Source: Dolichospermum flos-aquae CCAP 1403/13F
Lineage (GTDB): Bacteria; Cyanobacteriota; Cyanobacteriia; Cyanobacteriales; Nostocaceae
Length of the DNA: 64,000 bases
Direction of reading: 5' to 3'
Assembly: GCF_012516395.1 (NCBI RefSeq)
Contig: NZ_CP051206.1
Location: 3,330,501-3,394,500, forward strand
Part shown: in pieces, positions 61,157 through 64,000 of the stretch
Layout: each line of letters begins with the position of its first letter
Position numbering within the stretch: position 1 is the stretch's first letter
Notes under the pieces: generated by a model
The model's database searches: none
Told to the model about the DNA's origin: nothing
What the model saw: the letters and a program-made list of their open reading frames with translations, nothing else
Made by a program: the position numbers and the translations under genes

Positions 61157-62824
61157 ATGGTATCTACTATTCAAGCTTTACCAACAGAAGTTGTATATTT
61201 AATTACGGCAGGAGAAGTAATTGATTCTTTGGTAGCTGTTGTCAGGGAGTTGGTGGAAAATTCTCTTGATGCTGGCGCAACGCGCATTGTTGTTTCTTTA
61301 TGGCCGCAACTGTGGCGAGTTCGGGTGGCTGATAATGGTCATGGGATGAATTTGGATGATTTGCAACAAGCCGCAACTGCACATAGTACCAGTAAGATTC
61401 ATTCTAGTGCAGACTTATGGAAGATTAACAGTTTGGGGTTTCGGGGTGAGGCTTTACATAGTTTAACAACTCTGGCAAATTTAGAAGTTTTAAGTCGTCC
61501 TTTAGGGGGAAGTGAAGGCTGGCGAATTAATTACAATAATGAAGGAGAAGTAACAGAAGTAGACTTTGCGGCGATCGCTCCTGGTACTGTCGTAACAGTT
61601 AATAATTTATTTGCTAACTGTGAAAACCGTCGTCAAGGTTTACCTCCAACAAATCAGCAATTAAAAGCTGTACAAGGGATAATTCAACAAATAGCTTTAT
61701 GTCATCCTCATGTTAATTATCAAGTTTGGCAAAATGATAAAGAATGGTTTACGATTTGTCCCGCATTAACTGTGGGAAAACTGATTCCCCAGATTCTCAC
61801 CCAAGTCCGACAAGATGATTTACATGAGGTGAATTTAGAAATCCCCAATCGGGAAAATTGGTCTTTGCATTTAGTGATAGGATTACCCGATAGATGTCAT
61901 CGTCATCGTCCTGATTGGGTGAAAGTGGCAATTAATGGCAGAATAATTAAATCGCCGGAATTAGAACAGACAATATTTTCAGCTTTTCATAAAACATTAC
62001 CACGCGATCGCTATCCTGTTTGTTTTTTACATTTAACTATTTCCCCTGAACAAATTAACTGGAATCGTAACCCTGCGAAAACAGAAATTTATCTGAATGA
62101 ACTACCTTTTTGGCAAGAACAAATTACTGAAGCCATTAATAAATCATTGCGGATTTCGGAAACTAATATAAAAGAATCTGTTCACACAACCAGAGTTAGT
62201 AATTTATTAAAAGTAGCAGAATCTAAAGGTGAATATAATTTCAATTCTCAAAGTTCTCAAAATTTCCAAAGTAATGAAAATCAAAATTATTTAAAAGCTA
62301 TTGCTCAAGTCAGTAATACTTATATTGTGGCTGAACATTCTGGAGGAATGTGGCTAGTAGAACAACATATAGCCCATGAACGAGTATTATATGAACAATT
62401 ATGTGATAATTGGCAATTAGTCCCTGTGGAAACTCCAATTATTATTTATCAATTATCACCAGCGCAGGTTTCCCAATTACAACGGATTGGTTTAGATATT
62501 GAACCTTTTGGTGATAAACTTTGGGCAGTGCGAAACATCCCTAATATGTTAAAACAACGAGAAGATGCTGCTGATGCCATTTTAGAGTTAAGTTGGGGAG
62601 GAGATTTACAAACTGCTCAAGTTGCTGTTGCTTGTCGGAGTGCAATTCGCAATGGTACAAAAATGAGTTTACCAGAAATGCAGACCTTATTAGATAATTG
62701 GCAACAAACCCGCAACCCGCGTACCTGTCCTCATGGTAGACCAATTTATTTATCTTTGCAAGAATCGGCATTAGCGCGGTTTTTTCGCCGGAATTGGGTA
62801 ATTGGGAAAAGTCATGGGATTTGA
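61157..62824 (+). CDS. mutL: DNA mismatch repair protein MutL
   Basis: A 555-residue GHKL ATPase. I choose ATG 61157, since CCTCCT upstream offers no better site and MVSTIQALPTEVVYLITAGE matches the family start. ATPase motifs: VRELVENSLDAGATRI, RVADNGHGMN, INSLGFRGEALHSL; transducer KVAINGRIIKSPE and NWNRNPAKTEIYL. The C-terminal domain has VEQHIAHERVLYEQL, matching the DQHA(x)2E(x)4E endonuclease motif except for Glu in place of the first Asp, and CPHGRP. It is shorter in the linker than enteric MutL. Confidence 0.93.
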   Translation: MVSTIQALPTEVVYLITAGEVIDSLVAVVRELVENSLDAGATRIVVSLWPQLWRVRVADNGHGMNLDDLQQAATAHSTSKIHSSADLWKINSLGFRGEALHSLTTLANLEVLSRPLGGSEGWRINYNNEGEVTEVDFAAIAPGTVVTVNNLFANCENRRQGLPPTNQQLKAVQGIIQQIALCHPHVNYQVWQNDKEWFTICPALTVGKLIPQILTQVRQDDLHEVNLEIPNRENWSLHLVIGLPDRCHRHRPDWVKVAINGRIIKSPELEQTIFSAFHKTLPRDRYPVCFLHLTISPEQINWNRNPAKTEIYLNELPFWQEQITEAINKSLRISETNIKESVHTTRVSNLLKVAESKGEYNFNSQSSQNFQSNENQNYLKAIAQVSNTYIVAEHSGGMWLVEQHIAHERVLYEQLCDNWQLVPVETPIIIYQLSPAQVSQLQRIGLDIEPFGDKLWAVRNIPNMLKQREDAADAILELSWGGDLQTAQVAVACRSAIRNGTKMSLPEMQTLLDNWQQTRNPRTCPHGRPIYLSLQESALARFFRRNWVIGKSHGI

Positions 62825-62860
62825 AGCTTATCAGAGTATTATTTTAGTCCCGTCCCAATT

Positions 62861-64000
62861 TCAGCGCGGAAATTGCCGTTTTAAAGCTGCAAAAACTGGA
62901 CAAGGGGCTGATGTTTGTAAATTCTCCGGTTTACTCCAGGTAAAGGGGGCTTTTTGAGCCGCAGACATCCATAAAAGTTTTTTGGCTCTAGTCATGGCAA
63001 CATAAAGTAAGCGATATTCTTCGGCGATTTTCAGGTATTTTGATTCTTCCCAAGCTTGAGGAATATCAGGTATAGGTTTTTTGTGAAGTCCCGCACGAAT
63101 TTGGGCGCGGACGACTTCTGATAAAGTAAAATCACCTAAAAATTGTCCTTGGGGGGGAATCCAAAATCTGCCAGGAATTAAATTTTCATGAAGAAAAGGC
63201 AAAAATACATAATCCCAGTCTAGCCCTTTGGCTTTGTGCATGGTAATAATTGTTAATTGCCCGGCTTTAGTATATTGTGCTTCCACATTTTCTGGTTCTA
63301 CAGATTCAAATCTTTCGGAACTGACAATTTCACTTAAAGCTAATATCATTGCCCCCATAGAACTATTCCCAAAAATTTGCAAATTTACCCGTTCTGCAAG
63401 TTTATCAGCAGTAGCCAATTCTGCTTGATCATATTTTAAAGTTAAGGCAAAAAAGGAAATTATTTGATAAAATGGTAGTTCTAAATAAGCCCTAAGTAAA
63501 CTTCGACAAAGATGAGCTGCTTTTTGGACTATTTCTATTTGGGGTGCGCTTAAAAGACTTGGATATAAAAATTCTTCGGGTAGACTAGCTAGAGTGTTAA
63601 TATCTTGAGTCGGAATTAATTGCCGTTCGACGAGAACATCTAAAGTAGCTTTGAGATAATCGGGAGAATGGGGACGATCACAAAACTGTAATAATGATAA
63701 GATCTCTTGAGGAACATGAGAACGGCGTTCTTTTTCTCCCACATCATAAAGTTTAATTTTATGTTCTTTGCATATTGGTTCTAAAGCCGCAGCTAACCAT
63801 CTTCCTTGACGATTTTCTCGCACTAATATCGCTGCACAAGCTTGGGGATTTTCTGTAAATAGTTCAATTGCTCTTTGGGAAAGTAATTCAACTGTATGAT
63901 GAATATCTCTAGGAGTATAAAGTTCCAAACCTTGTCCCACAGGTTCAGGATTGCCATTTTCTTGATTAACTGGTTGAATTTTCTGAATTCTAAATGGTGG
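62861..64000 (-). CDS. UvrD/RecB-type helicase, C-terminal part, truncated by the window edge
   Basis: The frame is open to position 64000, and the 380 residues seen are the C-terminal half of a superfamily 1 helicase: AAILVRENRQGRWLAAALE (motif IV), LTIITMHKAKGLDWDYVFLP (motif V) and YRLLYVAMTRAKKLLWMSA (motif VI). The Walker A part lies outside the window. The GTG at 63940 is internal. The end is close to mutL (convergent, 36 bp). Confidence 0.88.
   Translation of the reverse strand, partial: PPFRIQKIQPVNQENGNPEPVGQGLELYTPRDIHHTVELLSQRAIELFTENPQACAAILVRENRQGRWLAAALEPICKEHKIKLYDVGEKERRSHVPQEILSLLQFCDRPHSPDYLKATLDVLVERQLIPTQDINTLASLPEEFLYPSLLSAPQIEIVQKAAHLCRSLLRAYLELPFYQIISFFALTLKYDQAELATADKLAERVNLQIFGNSSMGAMILALSEIVSSERFESVEPENVEAQYTKAGQLTIITMHKAKGLDWDYVFLPFLHENLIPGRFWIPPQGQFLGDFTLSEVVRAQIRAGLHKKPIPDIPQAWEESKYLKIAEEYRLLYVAMTRAKKLLWMSAAQKAPFTWSKPENLQTSAPCPVFAALKRQFPR

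Overview
The window is chromosomal DNA of a filamentous, probably heterocyst-forming cyanobacterium (order Nostocales; an Anabaena/Dolichospermum-like, AT-rich genome is my best guess, genus not provable here). Supporting signs are photosynthesis and Calvin-cycle genes (ferredoxin-NADP reductase with a phycobilisome-linker domain, phosphoribulokinase), a CAAD-domain thylakoid protein, the cyanobacterial DUF2997-Ycf35-ferredoxin trio, a hormogonium polysaccharide (hps) pseudopilin cluster, xisH/xisI genes, roughly 16 HIP1 octamers (GCGATCGC), heptamer tandem repeats and many insertion sequences and hairpin repeats.

Layout. 1-6.0 kb is a decaying region: a toxin-antitoxin pair, a four-helix-bundle pseudogene, a truncated IS4-type transposase, and a broken MacA/MacB/TolC-type efflux cluster in which only the TolC gene is intact. 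6.0-13.9 kb is a segment bounded by two near-identical ~0.8-0.9 kb direct repeats that contain the eno upstream region and the first 213 codons of enolase; the left copy is truncated and runs into xisH-xisI, the right copy is the complete eno. Between them lie a zinc-ribbon gene, an EamA transporter, a large unrecognised protein with tandem modules, a small membrane protein and a MITE. 14.7-23.9 kb carries argC, a ScaI-like restriction-modification set with a controller protein, ribBA, an AAA-ATPase/RloB defence-like pair, an Rpn-type nuclease gene and a peptidoglycan amidase. 24.4-31.4 kb holds the DUF2997/Ycf35/ferredoxin operon, a WD40-J-domain protein containing a 15-codon TAT run, a neutral invertase, a DUF92 kinase-like membrane protein, a VOC protein and an alpha/beta hydrolase.

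31.8-41.0 kb contains a small hypothetical, three pseudopilin genes and hpsA in one apparent operon, and pcrA. 41.4-48.4 kb contains a CAAD protein, a repeat cluster, a DUF4347 remnant, a large secreted beta-propeller protein, and a complete IS1634-family element that landed exactly between the Shine-Dalgarno sequence and the start codon of a PEP-CTERM-like gene. 48.7-53.3 kb is core metabolism (hom, petH, prk). 53.3-57.2 kb is an insertion hot spot: a four-unit tandem repeat, an internally deleted IS630 element inside an AAA-like gene, a complete ISAs1-family element, a hicA whose 3' end is overprinted on an antisense CHAT-type gene fragment, and a MITE inside that fragment. 57.4-64 kb returns to core genes: metK, a pentapeptide protein, an adenosine deaminase-like protein, a cysteine-less rhodanese, mutL and a partial UvrD-family helicase.

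The most notable structures are the eno-flanked 6,993-bp repeat-bounded segment with xisHI, the IS1634 insertion that splits a ribosome binding site from its ATG, the hicA/CHAT overprint, the ISAs1 element with a matching MITE 42 kb away, and the WD40-polyTyr-J protein. All calls are from reading the sequence; no database search was run.
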